Origin: Anaerolineae bacterium | GTDB lineage: Bacteria > Chloroflexota > Anaerolineae > J102 | Direction: 5' to 3' | Length of the DNA: 7,950 bases | NCBI GenBank assembly: GCA_026992375.1 | Contig: JALXAF010000095.1 | Location: 1 to 7,950, forward strand | Part shown: piece after piece, positions 1 to 7,947 of the stretch | Position numbering within the stretch: position 1 is the first letter of the stretch | Layout: each line of letters begins with the position of its first letter | Made by a program: the position numbers and the translations under genes | The notes under the pieces: generated by a model | What the model was told of the DNA's origin: nothing | What the model saw: only the letters and a program-made list of their open reading frames with translations | Database searches by the model: none

Positions 1-563
1 AGCCCACGTTCACCCCCTCGGCAACATTCACATCGGCGCCAACCATCACCCCCGCCGTCACGTCGAATCCCACGGCCACCCATACCCCCACAGCCGCGCT
101 GACATCCTCTCCAACGCCCACGCCGGCTGCCACGCCAATAGCGACGATTACGCCCGCTCCCACGCCTGACGCGGCAGACCCGGCGCATGGGGTTTGGAGG
201 CTCATCAACCAGAAGCGGGCGCAAAACGGTCTTCCAACCCTGGTCTACAATGACGATTTGGCCCTGGCAGCCCAACGCCACGCCGAGGACTGTGCGCAAC
301 GCGGCTATGGAAGCCACATCGGCTCCGATGGCGCAGATTTGCGCACGCGATTGCTGCGAGCGGGCTATCGCAAGGGATGGGGCGCCGAATCATGGGCCTG
401 GGCGCGCAATCCGCAGCGGGCCGTAGTCATGTGGCTGGATGAAACCCCGCCCGACGATCCCCATCGTCGGATGCTCCTTTCTCCCAGTCTGAAAGAGGTG
501 GGCGTCGGCGTCGCTCCCGGCAATAGCGGCGGCTATTATTTCATTGCTGATTTCGGGCGATAA
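1..563 (+). CDS. CAP (SCP/PR1-like) domain protein, 3' part only
   Basis: The reading frame is open from base 3 to the TAA at 561-563, giving 186 visible residues; the start lies outside the window. Residues 1 to about 61 are a low-complexity linker of Thr, Pro, Ala and Ser, typical of stalks in exported proteins. The rest is a CAP domain: an N-terminal helix with the LINQKRAQNGLPTL motif, a helix LALAAQRHAEDCA, the SHIG histidine, the GAESWAWA segment (equivalent to the GEN motif), and WLDETPPDDPHRRMLLSP, where the His in the second conserved motif sits, followed by EVGVGVA and a final YYFIADFGR strand. CAP proteins are mostly extracellular; the biochemical role of bacterial members is usually unknown, so none is assigned. 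A signal peptide or membrane anchor would be upstream and cannot be seen. It converges on radA with about 200 bases between them. No clear terminator hairpin follows it. Confidence 0.85.
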   Translation, partial: PTFTPSATFTSAPTITPAVTSNPTATHTPTAALTSSPTPTPAATPIATITPAPTPDAADPAHGVWRLINQKRAQNGLPTLVYNDDLALAAQRHAEDCAQRGYGSHIGSDGADLRTRLLRAGYRKGWGAESWAWARNPQRAVVMWLDETPPDDPHRRMLLSPSLKEVGVGVAPGNSGGYYFIADFGR

Positions 564-575
564 AGCCGGCGCATC

Positions 576-587
576 GGTAACTGCTAA
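576..587 (+). repeat. Short dispersed repeat, copy 1
   Basis: The 12-mer GGTAACTGCTAA lies 13 bases after the CAP stop codon. The identical 12-mer recurs at 7936-7947. Its 10-base core occurs in inverse orientation at 2335-2344, and an 8-base piece at 2614-2621. All copies are at gene ends or in intergenic DNA. The rest of the 564-764 interval holds no gene that I can support; it contains only AT-rich stretches such as a CCGCGG palindrome inside ATTTCCGCGGATTT. Confidence 0.35.
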
Positions 588-764
588 TGGAGCCGCGCCT
601 CTCTGGGAGTTGTTGTGTACTTTGGCCTTGTCAAACCGGAATTTTACGTCATCTGCCCGTGGAATTCGCCGTTGCTAATGCGGATTCGACAGATTTCCGC
701 GGATTTTTGGATTTCCTCCGAAAAAATTTCAGGCCCGCTTTTCAACTGCGCCGCAATGTGCAAC

Positions 765-2144
765 TCACGTCAACGCCGCTTCGATGGCCTGATGAAGGGA
801 GCGGGCGCGGATGATCTCCATGTCGTCGGGGAAGGCGTCGGTTCGGGCGTGACGCCCGGCGCTGCGGGGGATCACCGCTCGCTTGAAGCCCAGCTTGCTG
901 GCCTCGGTCAATCGCCGCGCCAACTGGCTGACCGAGCGAAGCTCGCCGCTGAGCCCGATCTCGCCCAGCAGGGCCATATCAGCGGCCACGGGCCGGTTGC
1001 GCACACTGGAGACGATGGCCAGCGCCACGGCCAGATCGCTGCCAGGCTCAGTGATCTTGAGTCCGCCCACCACATTCACGAAAATATCCTGATCCGAAAG
1101 ACGCAGCCCCACCCGCTTGCCCAACACCGCGGCGATGAGCAGCAGCCGGTTGAAATCGATGCCGTTGGCGGTGCGGCGGGGCTGGGCGAACGCGGTGGTG
1201 GAGGCCAGGGCCTGCACTTCCACCAGCAGAGGCCGGGTGCCCTCCAGCGGCACGGCGATGGCGCTGCCCGACGCGTTGGGCAGCCGCTCGGCCAGAAACA
1301 TCTCGCTGGGATTGCTCACCTCTTGCAGGCCCGAGGGCCCCATCTCGAAGACCCCCACCTCGTTGGTGGAGCCGAAGCGATTCTTCACCGAGCGCAGCAG
1401 CCGGTAGCTGTGAAAACGGTCGCCTTCCAGATACAACACCGTGTCCACCATGTGCTCCAGCACCCGCGGGCCCGCGATGTTCCCTTCCTTGGTCACATGC
1501 CCCACCAGAAACAGGGGCGTATTGCCTTCCTTGGCCATGCGCAACAGGTGCGCGGTGCATTCCCGCACCTGGGTGACGCTGCCCGCGCTGCTGCTGAGAT
1601 CATCCAGATACACCGCCTGGATGGAATCGACGATGACCAGGCCCGGGTTCATGGCCGCTATCTGGGCCAGGATGTTGTGCAAATCTACATCCGCCAGCAA
1701 AAACAGATTGGGATGCACGCCGCCCAGCCGCTCGGCCCGGCGCTTGACCTGATACGCCGACTCCTCGCCGCTGACGTAGAGCACCGTGAGCCCGCTCTGC
1801 GCCACCGCCGCGGCCATCTGCATCAGCAGGGTGCTCTTGCCAATGCCGGGATCTCCGCTGATGAGCACGCCGCCGCCGGGCATAATGCCGCCGCCCAGCA
1901 CCCGGCTCATCTCGCCGATGGCCAGGGGAATGCGGGCGATGTCGTCCGCGCGGATGTCGGGCAGAGGCCGGGGCGCGGGGCGCTCGCCCGCGGGCCGGGC
2001 GCGATGCTTGCCGCCGGGCGTCTCGGGCGCTTCGATCACCTCTTGCAAGGTGTTCCAGGCGCCGCACTTCGGGCATCTGCCCGTCCATTTGGTTTGTCGG
2101 TGTCCGCACTCGGTGCAGACAAAGCTGGTTCGGGGCTTGGGCAT
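765..2144 (-). CDS. radA: DNA repair protein RadA (Sms)
   Basis: RadA is a RecA-related ATPase/helicase that promotes branch migration and processing of recombination intermediates. The 459-residue product has the full architecture at the usual family length. The N-terminal C4 zinc finger uses C10, C13, C24 and C27. The Walker A motif GDPGIGKST is at 97-105, the Walker B strand LVIVDSIQ at 169-176, and a FLVGHVTKEG loop at 212-221. The RadA-specific KNRFG motif is at 254-258. The C-terminal Lon-like domain (about 290-459) carries EPGSDLAVALA and GEIGLSGELR and lacks an obvious protease Ser/Lys dyad, as in other RadA proteins. The ATG at 2142-2144 gives the usual N-terminus just before the zinc finger; only a weak purine-rich sequence precedes it, with no strong Shine-Dalgarno. 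It lies downstream of clpC on the same strand, but 691 bases away. No convincing promoter or terminator was found. Confidence 0.97.
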   Translation of the reverse strand: MPKPRTSFVCTECGHRQTKWTGRCPKCGAWNTLQEVIEAPETPGGKHRARPAGERPAPRPLPDIRADDIARIPLAIGEMSRVLGGGIMPGGGVLISGDPGIGKSTLLMQMAAAVAQSGLTVLYVSGEESAYQVKRRAERLGGVHPNLFLLADVDLHNILAQIAAMNPGLVIVDSIQAVYLDDLSSSAGSVTQVRECTAHLLRMAKEGNTPLFLVGHVTKEGNIAGPRVLEHMVDTVLYLEGDRFHSYRLLRSVKNRFGSTNEVGVFEMGPSGLQEVSNPSEMFLAERLPNASGSAIAVPLEGTRPLLVEVQALASTTAFAQPRRTANGIDFNRLLLIAAVLGKRVGLRLSDQDIFVNVVGGLKITEPGSDLAVALAIVSSVRNRPVAADMALLGEIGLSGELRSVSQLARRLTEASKLGFKRAVIPRSAGRHARTDAFPDDMEIIRARSLHQAIEAALT

Positions 2145-2260
2145 GGCACTTCGTCTTGTGAGGAGATGAGGAGAACAAGAGGGGCAGTAATATCCGTTTC
2201 GGCGGTAAAACGCATTCTCGTTTTCCTTGTAACTACCAATGCCTCGCCACTACTTTTGCT

Positions 2261-2314
2261 ACGAAGACATGAAGACATTCAAAAAAGATTTTATCCGTGT
2301 TTCCTTCTCTTCGT
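2261..2314. repeat. Imperfect inverted repeat upstream of radA
   Basis: ACGAAGACATGAAGACA at 2261-2277 matches the reverse complement of 2298-2314 at 13 of 17 positions, around a 20-base AT-rich centre. It is built from GAAGACA-type low-complexity units, a composition often seen in dispersed intergenic repeats. Its position 117 bases before the radA start leaves open a role in the leader, but nothing shows one. Confidence 0.4.
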
Positions 2315-2334
2315 GTCGAGTGAGCAGGGCGACG

Positions 2335-2344
2335 TTAGCAGTTA
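2335..2344 (-). repeat. Short dispersed repeat, inverse copy
   Basis: TTAGCAGTTA is the reverse complement of the TAACTGCTAA core found at 578-587 and 7938-7947. A shorter match (reverse complement of GTAACTGC) lies at 2614-2621. Function unknown; at 10 bases a chance match cannot be excluded for any one copy. Confidence 0.3.
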
Positions 2345-2375
2345 TATTTTGTGACTATACAGCTCACATGTCAAA

Positions 2376-2384
2376 CCTTGGAGG
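2376..2384. repeat. Left target-site duplication
   Basis: The 9-mer CCTTGGAGG directly abuts the left end of the 165-bp element. An identical 9-mer at 2550-2558 directly abuts its right end. Nine bases is a duplication length made by several DDE transposase families, including IS4-type elements. Confidence 0.65.
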
Positions 2385-2549
2385 CTGATTGACTGACAAA
2401 AGTCAGCCTGGCGTCTAAACCCGCCGATTAAAATCAGGGCTAGGGGCCTTTGGCCGCTCGTCGGCCTGCGCCGACGCTTTCGGCTCCCGTTTTGACACCG
2501 AATTCATTCGGCGAGTGAGGCGGCGGAACAGGATTTGTCAGTCAACAAG
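2385..2549. mobile_element. Putative MITE-like non-autonomous element, 165 bp
   Basis: The left end CTGATTGACTGACAAA (2385-2400) and the reverse complement of the right end (2534-2549) agree at 14 of 16 bases, with the inner 12 identical. The element is flanked exactly by the 9-bp direct repeat CCTTGGAGG, the signature of transposition. It is too short for a transposase and holds no ORF of note. The interior is GC-rich and contains perfect small hairpins: GTCGGC-CTGC-GCCGAC and CCGAAT-TC-ATTCGG. Ends starting CTGA together with a 9-bp duplication recall IS4-family elements such as IS10 and IS50, so mobilisation in trans by such a transposase is a reasonable inference. It sits between clpC and radA. 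Confidence 0.65.
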
Positions 2550-2558
2550 CCTTGGAGG
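2550..2558. repeat. Right target-site duplication
   Basis: CCTTGGAGG, identical to 2376-2384 and immediately next to the right terminal inverted repeat. Removing the element and one copy restores a target containing AACCT-TGG-AGGTT, which is itself an inverted repeat. Confidence 0.65.
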
Positions 2559-2668
2559 TTAGAGCCGCCAACAGGCAACATGAGAAGACCGTAAAACGCC
2601 AAAAGTCACACTGGCAGTTACTTTCTCCGCCTGCTTATTTCCCTGCCTACTCGCGACATCAATAAGAA

Positions 2669-2703
2669 GCCCTCACGCGAACGCGGTGAGCTCACATGAG
2701 GGC
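2669..2703 (-). terminator. Hairpin cluster, possible clpC terminator
   Basis: GCCCTCA (2669-2675) pairs perfectly with TGAGGGC (2697-2703). On the minus strand the stem is followed by a short pyrimidine-rich run, TTCTTATT, a weak U-tract. Inside it, CTCACGCG (2672-2679) can pair instead with CGC-G-GTGAG (2682-2690), and GTGAGCTCAC (2686-2695) is a perfect palindrome, so alternative folds compete. It lies about 130 bases past the clpC stop. The weak U-tract makes terminator function uncertain. Confidence 0.35.
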
Positions 2704-2835
2704 GATTAAAGACAAAACAGGAGATTATCCCAACATGGCTCCATAGGCGCTTTTCCTCGATGAGAAGTGAAGAAAAAGAGAATATGGATTTGAACGCAAT
2801 GGATGTGTAGGCGGAAATCATTGTTCGGATATCGC

Positions 2836-5325
<2,490 letters not shown>

Positions 5326-5332
5326 GATGCAA

Positions 5333-5340
5333 TTTCCTCA
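5333..5340 (-). promoter_or_regulatory. clpC ribosome binding site
   Basis: On the minus strand this reads TGAGGAAA, with the GAGG core about ten bases before the ATG at 5323-5325. It supports that start over internal ATGs. Confidence 0.6.
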
Positions 5341-5383
5341 TGTAGTCGAGCCAGATACTGAGTGAAGTCGATCCAGCATCACT

Positions 5384-5392
5384 ATTATAACA
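5384..5392 (-). promoter_or_regulatory. clpC promoter, extended -10
   Basis: On the minus strand this reads TGT-TATAAT: a consensus -10 hexamer (5384-5389) with the TGn extension. No good -35 hexamer is found 16-18 bases upstream, as is common for extended -10 promoters. The predicted RNA start near 5377 gives a leader of about 50 bases. No CIRCE (TTAGCACTC-N9-GAGTGCTAA) or tandem CtsR box (GGTCAAA repeats) is visible nearby, so heat-shock control by HrcA or CtsR is not supported. Confidence 0.6.
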
Positions 5393-5439
5393 GATACGCA
5401 ACGGAGTTTGTAGTTATTCCATGAGAGGATGATTAAAAC

Positions 5440-5470
5440 AAAAAAAGCCGCCCCAATCAGGAGCGGCTTT
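5440..5470 (-). terminator. Intrinsic terminator of the S1 gene
   Basis: On the minus strand, AAAGCCGCTCC and GGGGCGGCTTT form an 11-bp stem (one G-U pair) around a 5-base loop, followed by seven T in a row, then G and four T. It begins 31 bases past the S1 stop codon and lies before the clpC promoter, so it insulates clpC. In the plus direction the stem has a C-A mismatch; there is no plus-strand gene here to end. Confidence 0.92.
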
Positions 5471-5501
5471 GTTGCTTGTAGATGGTAAGAGGTGAAGAAT
5501 G

Positions 5502-6971
5502 TCAAGCCTCGGCTTGTTCCTCGGCTGCGATCCTGGCGAAGGTCTCTTCGACGACATCCGCGGTCACTTCCTCCCCGGCCTTCTCGGCGGCGGATTCCGC
5601 TTCGGCATGGGCGGCCTCGACAGCAGCTTCTTCTGCAGCAGCCTCCGCTTTGGCCGCAGCCACTTTCTCTTCGGCCACAACGTCGGCGATGCTGCCGGTG
5701 GGCTCATCATCTGCAGGAGCCCAATCGACGACCGCGTACTGCTCCTCGGCCGCGCGCTTCAGGCTCAGGCCCATGCGGCGCTTCTCGGGCTCGATCTTGA
5801 TGATGCGGAGGCGGACGCGTTGGCCTTCCTTCACCACCTCTTTGGGATGGTTGATGCGATGATCGGAAAGTTCGCTGATATGAATCAGCCCCTCGATGGT
5901 GTCATCGATGCGAGCGAATGCGCCAAAGCTGGTGAGACGAGTGATGACGCCATCCACCAACTGCCCAATGGCGTAATTTTCATGGATCACGGTCCAGGGC
6001 TCGGGCTGAAGCTGGCGCAGGCTCAGGCCAATGCGGCGGCGTTCACGATCCACGCTGATGACTTTGACCTCGATCTCGTCACCGATGTTAACGACCTCGG
6101 TGGGATCCTGCACCCGGCGCCACGAAAGCTCTGTCAGATGGATCAGGCCGTCGGCGCCGCCCAGATCGACGAATGCGCCGAAGGGTGCTAGGCTGCTGAC
6201 CACACCCTTTTGGATGGAGCCGACTTGTAGTTCTCTGAGCAGCTTTTCTTTCTGCTGACGACGGAAGTCGCGCATGGCCTGGCGCTCGGAGAGGATAAGT
6301 CGGTTGCGACTGCGATCCATCTCGATGACCTTGAGCATGAGCTTCTTGCCCACCAAGTCTTTGAAGCGATCGTCAGTGTCCTCCTGCTTTTTGCCATCAT
6401 CGCTGACAAGCTGCGAAGCAGGAACGAACCCACGGGCTTTGCCCAGGAAAACAATGACGCCGCCGCGGTTGTAGCCGCTGACTTCGCCTTCGAAGACTTC
6501 CTGCGATTCCAGAAGCTCCTGCGCCTTCTGCCAATCATACTCGGCCAGGGCGCGAGACAGGGAGAGAACCGCATTGCCCTCGCGACTGGTGGGACGAACC
6601 ACCTGCACGAAGATTTTGTCGCCTTCTTTGAGGCCCTCGCGGATGTCATCATCAACGCGATCCAGATCCCGGGCAGGGATCACGCCTTCGGATTTGGCAT
6701 TGATGTCCACCAATACCTCGCCATTGTCGGTGAAACCAACAATCACGCCCTCGATGATTTCCCCAACTTCCAGTTGCCGCAGATCATAGCTCGAGTCCTG
6801 GAGCAATTGCTCCATGGGATGGACGTCCTGCTGGGGCTCTGCAACTTCAGCTTGCGTTTCTTCTTGAGGCGCTTCAGTTACAGCTTCTTCTGCCTGCATC
6901 TGTGCTGTGGGGACGACTTCCGGAGTCACCTCCTCGACAGGTGTTTCGGAAAATTGTTCTGAATTGTTCAT
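5502..6971 (-). CDS. rpsA: 30S ribosomal protein S1-like, four S1 domains
   Basis: The 489-residue product has four S1 RNA-binding domains, at about 67-140, 157-230, 250-319 and 336-406. Domains 3 and 4 have the classic FGAF(V/A) strand and GLIH(L/I)(T/S)ELS motif; domains 1 and 2 are more divergent, as in other S1 proteins. Residues 1-60 are acidic and Gln/Glu/Pro-rich, and residues 408-489 form an Ala/Glu-rich, probably helical or disordered tail. Bacterial S1 binds mRNA on the small ribosomal subunit and helps translation start; four-domain forms occur in many Gram-positive-type phyla. The family also includes less-defined S1-domain proteins, so the ribosomal role is likely rather than proven. 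The ATG at 6969-6971 has a strong Shine-Dalgarno region upstream. A promoter precedes it and an intrinsic terminator follows, so it appears to be a single-gene unit. Confidence 0.9.
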   Translation of the reverse strand: MNNSEQFSETPVEEVTPEVVPTAQMQAEEAVTEAPQEETQAEVAEPQQDVHPMEQLLQDSSYDLRQLEVGEIIEGVIVGFTDNGEVLVDINAKSEGVIPARDLDRVDDDIREGLKEGDKIFVQVVRPTSREGNAVLSLSRALAEYDWQKAQELLESQEVFEGEVSGYNRGGVIVFLGKARGFVPASQLVSDDGKKQEDTDDRFKDLVGKKLMLKVIEMDRSRNRLILSERQAMRDFRRQQKEKLLRELQVGSIQKGVVSSLAPFGAFVDLGGADGLIHLTELSWRRVQDPTEVVNIGDEIEVKVISVDRERRRIGLSLRQLQPEPWTVIHENYAIGQLVDGVITRLTSFGAFARIDDTIEGLIHISELSDHRINHPKEVVKEGQRVRLRIIKIEPEKRRMGLSLKRAAEEQYAVVDWAPADDEPTGSIADVVAEEKVAAAKAEAAAEEAAVEAAHAEAESAAEKAGEEVTADVVEETFARIAAEEQAEA

Positions 6972-6981
6972 TTGGATGAAA

Positions 6982-6992
6982 CCTTCTCCTCC
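6982..6992 (-). promoter_or_regulatory. S1-gene ribosome binding site
   Basis: On the minus strand this reads GGAGGAGAAGG, ending ten bases before the ATG. It contains near-perfect anti-Shine-Dalgarno complement and fixes the start at 6971. Confidence 0.75.
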
Positions 6993-7010
6993 AGGTTAAA
7001 TGATGCGGCA

Positions 7011-7039
7011 AGTATACCCCAGCCCTGATGAAACCGCAA
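7011..7039 (-). promoter_or_regulatory. Sigma70-type promoter of the S1 gene
   Basis: On the minus strand, a -35 TTGCGG (7034-7039) is separated by exactly 17 bases from a -10 TATACT (7011-7016). The predicted start near 7004 gives a short leader of about 33 bases carrying the ribosome binding site. It lies in the 97-base gap after ridA, so S1 expression need not depend on ridA. Confidence 0.7.
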
Positions 7040-7068
7040 AAAATCGAAGCCCTAAAATTAGAAGTAGA

Positions 7069-7452
7069 TTAATTCTCGGTCAGGGCGACAGCTTCGATCT
7101 CGACCAGCGCGCCAAGGGGCAGTTGGGTGACGGCGACGGTGGATCGGGCAGGGGGGGCATCACCGAAATGCGCGCCATAGATGCCATTGATCACGCCGAA
7201 ATCGGCCATGTTGGTGATGAAGATGGTGGTTTTGACCACATCGTCGAAGCTCGCTCCTGCGGCCTCCAGCACAGCCTGCAGGTTTGCCATGACCTGGCGC
7301 GCCTGGGCCTCCAGCCCCTCCTGCATTTTCCCCGTGGCGGGATCAATGCCAATCTGTCCGGCGGTGTAAACCAGGTTGCCGACCTTGACGGCCTGAGAGT
7401 AGGGGCCGACCGCGGCCGGGGCGTTTTGGGTATGGACGATCTGTTTTGTCAT
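7069..7452 (-). CDS. ridA: RidA family reactive intermediate/imine deaminase
   Basis: RidA hydrolyses reactive enamine/imine intermediates, such as 2-aminoacrylate released by PLP-dependent dehydratases, to the keto acid and ammonia, protecting PLP enzymes in the cytoplasm. At 127 residues it has normal length and belongs to the trimeric YjgF/YER057c/UK114 fold. Diagnostic residues are present: GPYSQ (16-20), YTAGQIGID (29-37), and PARSTVAV, with R103 corresponding to the catalytic Arg105 of the E. coli protein, then LP(L)GALVEIEAVA with E120. The presence of this arginine supports true RidA activity over the Rid subfamilies that lack it. An ideal Shine-Dalgarno (7460-7466) sets the start. 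It is upstream of the S1 gene on the same strand, 97 bases away, with no clear terminator between them. Confidence 0.95.
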   Translation of the reverse strand: MTKQIVHTQNAPAAVGPYSQAVKVGNLVYTAGQIGIDPATGKMQEGLEAQARQVMANLQAVLEAAGASFDDVVKTTIFITNMADFGVINGIYGAHFGDAPPARSTVAVTQLPLGALVEIEAVALTEN

Positions 7453-7459
7453 GATGAAA

Positions 7460-7466
7460 CTCCTTT
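7460..7466 (-). promoter_or_regulatory. ridA ribosome binding site
   Basis: On the minus strand this reads AAAGGAG, seven bases before the ATG at 7450-7452: consensus sequence and spacing. Confidence 0.8.
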
Positions 7467-7495
7467 GGAATCATTGCTTACTGAAAGAGAAAATG

Positions 7496-7572
7496 TCTCA
7501 CGCAAAGTCGCCAAGACGCCAGGCTTTTCTTTGCCTCTTTTTTCCTTTGCGGCTCTGCGCCTTTTCGTGAGA
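7496..7572. repeat. Imperfect inverted repeat of the CGCAAAG type
   Basis: The left arm (7496-7523, starting TCTCACGCAAAG) and the reverse complement of the right arm (7545-7572, starting TCTCACGAAAAG) agree at 21 of 28 positions around a 21-base pyrimidine-rich centre. Units of this kind, built from AAGACGCAAAGGCGCAAAG-like words, occur as dispersed intergenic repeats in several phyla (recalled, not checked here). It lies in the likely ridA leader or promoter region; no clear ridA promoter could be identified in or beside it. Confidence 0.5.
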
Positions 7573-7660
7573 TTGGCTCCTTTGGTTCCTGCTTGTCCGG
7601 GTTCGAAAATGAGGTGGAGATATGTTGAAGGATGGTTTTCGTAACTAATGTATAAATTCC

Positions 7661-7690
7661 CCTTTGCGCCTTTGTGTCTTAGTGTTCTTA
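7661..7690. repeat. Second copy of the CCTTTGCG repeat word
   Basis: CCTTTGCGCCTTTGTGTCTT at 7661-7680 agrees with 7544-7563 at about 16 of 20 positions in the same orientation, so it is a direct partial copy of the right arm of the neighbouring inverted repeat. A 102-codon minus-strand open frame spanning both repeats is best read as repeat-derived, not a gene. Confidence 0.4.
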
Positions 7691-7737
7691 GCCTACATTT
7701 CGCACTTTGAGAACCAAATAAAGAGAGAAAGATGACG

Positions 7738-7796
7738 AAGATGCTCCTTTGTGGCAAAGTATGGGGTGACTAAATCCTCATTTGCCGGAGCATCTT
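7738..7796 (+). promoter_or_regulatory. Long bulged hairpin covering the SD of the small ORF
   Basis: AAGATGCTCC (7738-7747) pairs perfectly with GGAGCATCTT (7787-7796). Next, GGCAAA (7753-7758) pairs with TTTGCC (7781-7786), and TGGGG (7762-7766) with CCTCA (7776-7780, one G-U). That gives 21 pairs, with bulges of 5 and 3 bases on the left side only and a 9-base loop. The right arm contains GGAG (7787-7790), the only Shine-Dalgarno candidate for the ATG at 7800. In an RNA read rightward, folding would hide it. It could alternatively be a small palindromic repeat element or a weak leftward terminator. Confidence 0.5.
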
Positions 7797-7799
7797 TCC

Positions 7800-7940
7800 A
7801 TGAATTTTGCCACGAAATCGATCTACATGCGAATTTGGGTCTGGCTGATCTGGGCCCTGGTCATCCTGGCGCTACTGACTGCGCCCCAAATCCTTCTGCA
7901 AAAGGGCCATTCCGTCCATATTGTCTTTTTATCCGGGTAA
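7800..7940 (+). CDS. Putative small membrane peptide, 46 aa
   Basis: An ATG at 7800-7802 opens a 46-codon frame ending in TAA at 7938-7940. GGAG lies nine bases upstream. The product has a short basic N-terminus (MNFATKSIYMR), then one strongly hydrophobic stretch at about residues 12-33 (IWVWLIWALVILALL and following), then a short tail with K35 and H37. This fits a single-span membrane peptide with the N-terminus inside, or an uncleaved signal anchor. I recognise no family. The frame is short and next to repeats, so it may also be chance or a remnant of a longer gene. A weak promoter candidate is TTGTGG at 7749-7754 with TAAATC at 7771-7776. Confidence 0.35.
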   Translation: MNFATKSIYMRIWVWLIWALVILALLTAPQILLQKGHSVHIVFLSG

Positions 7941-7947
7941 CTGCTAA
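7936..7947 (+). repeat. Short dispersed repeat, copy 2
   Basis: GGTAACTGCTAA is identical to 576-587. Here the TAA inside it is the stop codon of the 46-codon frame. At 576 the same word follows the CAP stop codon by 13 bases, so in both places it marks the end of a plus-strand frame. Confidence 0.35.

Larger units (their letters stand above)
2145..2835. other. Long intergenic region between radA and clpC
   Basis: I see no credible gene in these 691 bases. From radA outward it holds a possible radA leader (2145-2250, no clear promoter), an imperfect inverted repeat (2261-2314), an inverse copy of the TAACTGCTAA motif (2335-2344), a 165-bp transposon-like element with flanking duplication (2376-2558), and a hairpin cluster (2669-2703) that may end the clpC transcript. 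A 67-codon open frame at 2618-2821 on the minus strand has no ribosome binding site and an unconvincing composition, so it is not called. The same-strand clpC and radA are thus unlikely to be translationally coupled. Confidence 0.7.

Noticed and set aside
187..426. Plus-strand 79-codon frame within the CAP gene
   Set aside because: Different frame from the CAP domain, which is clearly the coded one.
615..2354. Long plus-strand open frame (579 codons) over radA
   Set aside because: It is antisense to a complete radA, has a His/Gln/Arg-rich GC-driven composition and no recognisable motif; it is a shadow frame.
2618..2821. Minus-strand 67-codon frame just past the clpC stop
   Set aside because: No ribosome binding site before its ATG, it runs through the hairpin cluster, and its composition shows no domain.
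5326..5440. CtsR or CIRCE operator in front of clpC
   Set aside because: No tandem GGTCAAA heptads and no TTAGCACTC/GAGTGCTAA pair are present; a single GGTCAAA at 5307-5313 lies inside the clpC coding sequence and on its own means nothing.
7449..7757. Minus-strand 102-codon frame upstream of ridA
   Set aside because: It overlaps the ridA start and its residues come from the intergenic repeats (RHKGAKG and AAKEKRGKEK segments), so it is repeat-derived.
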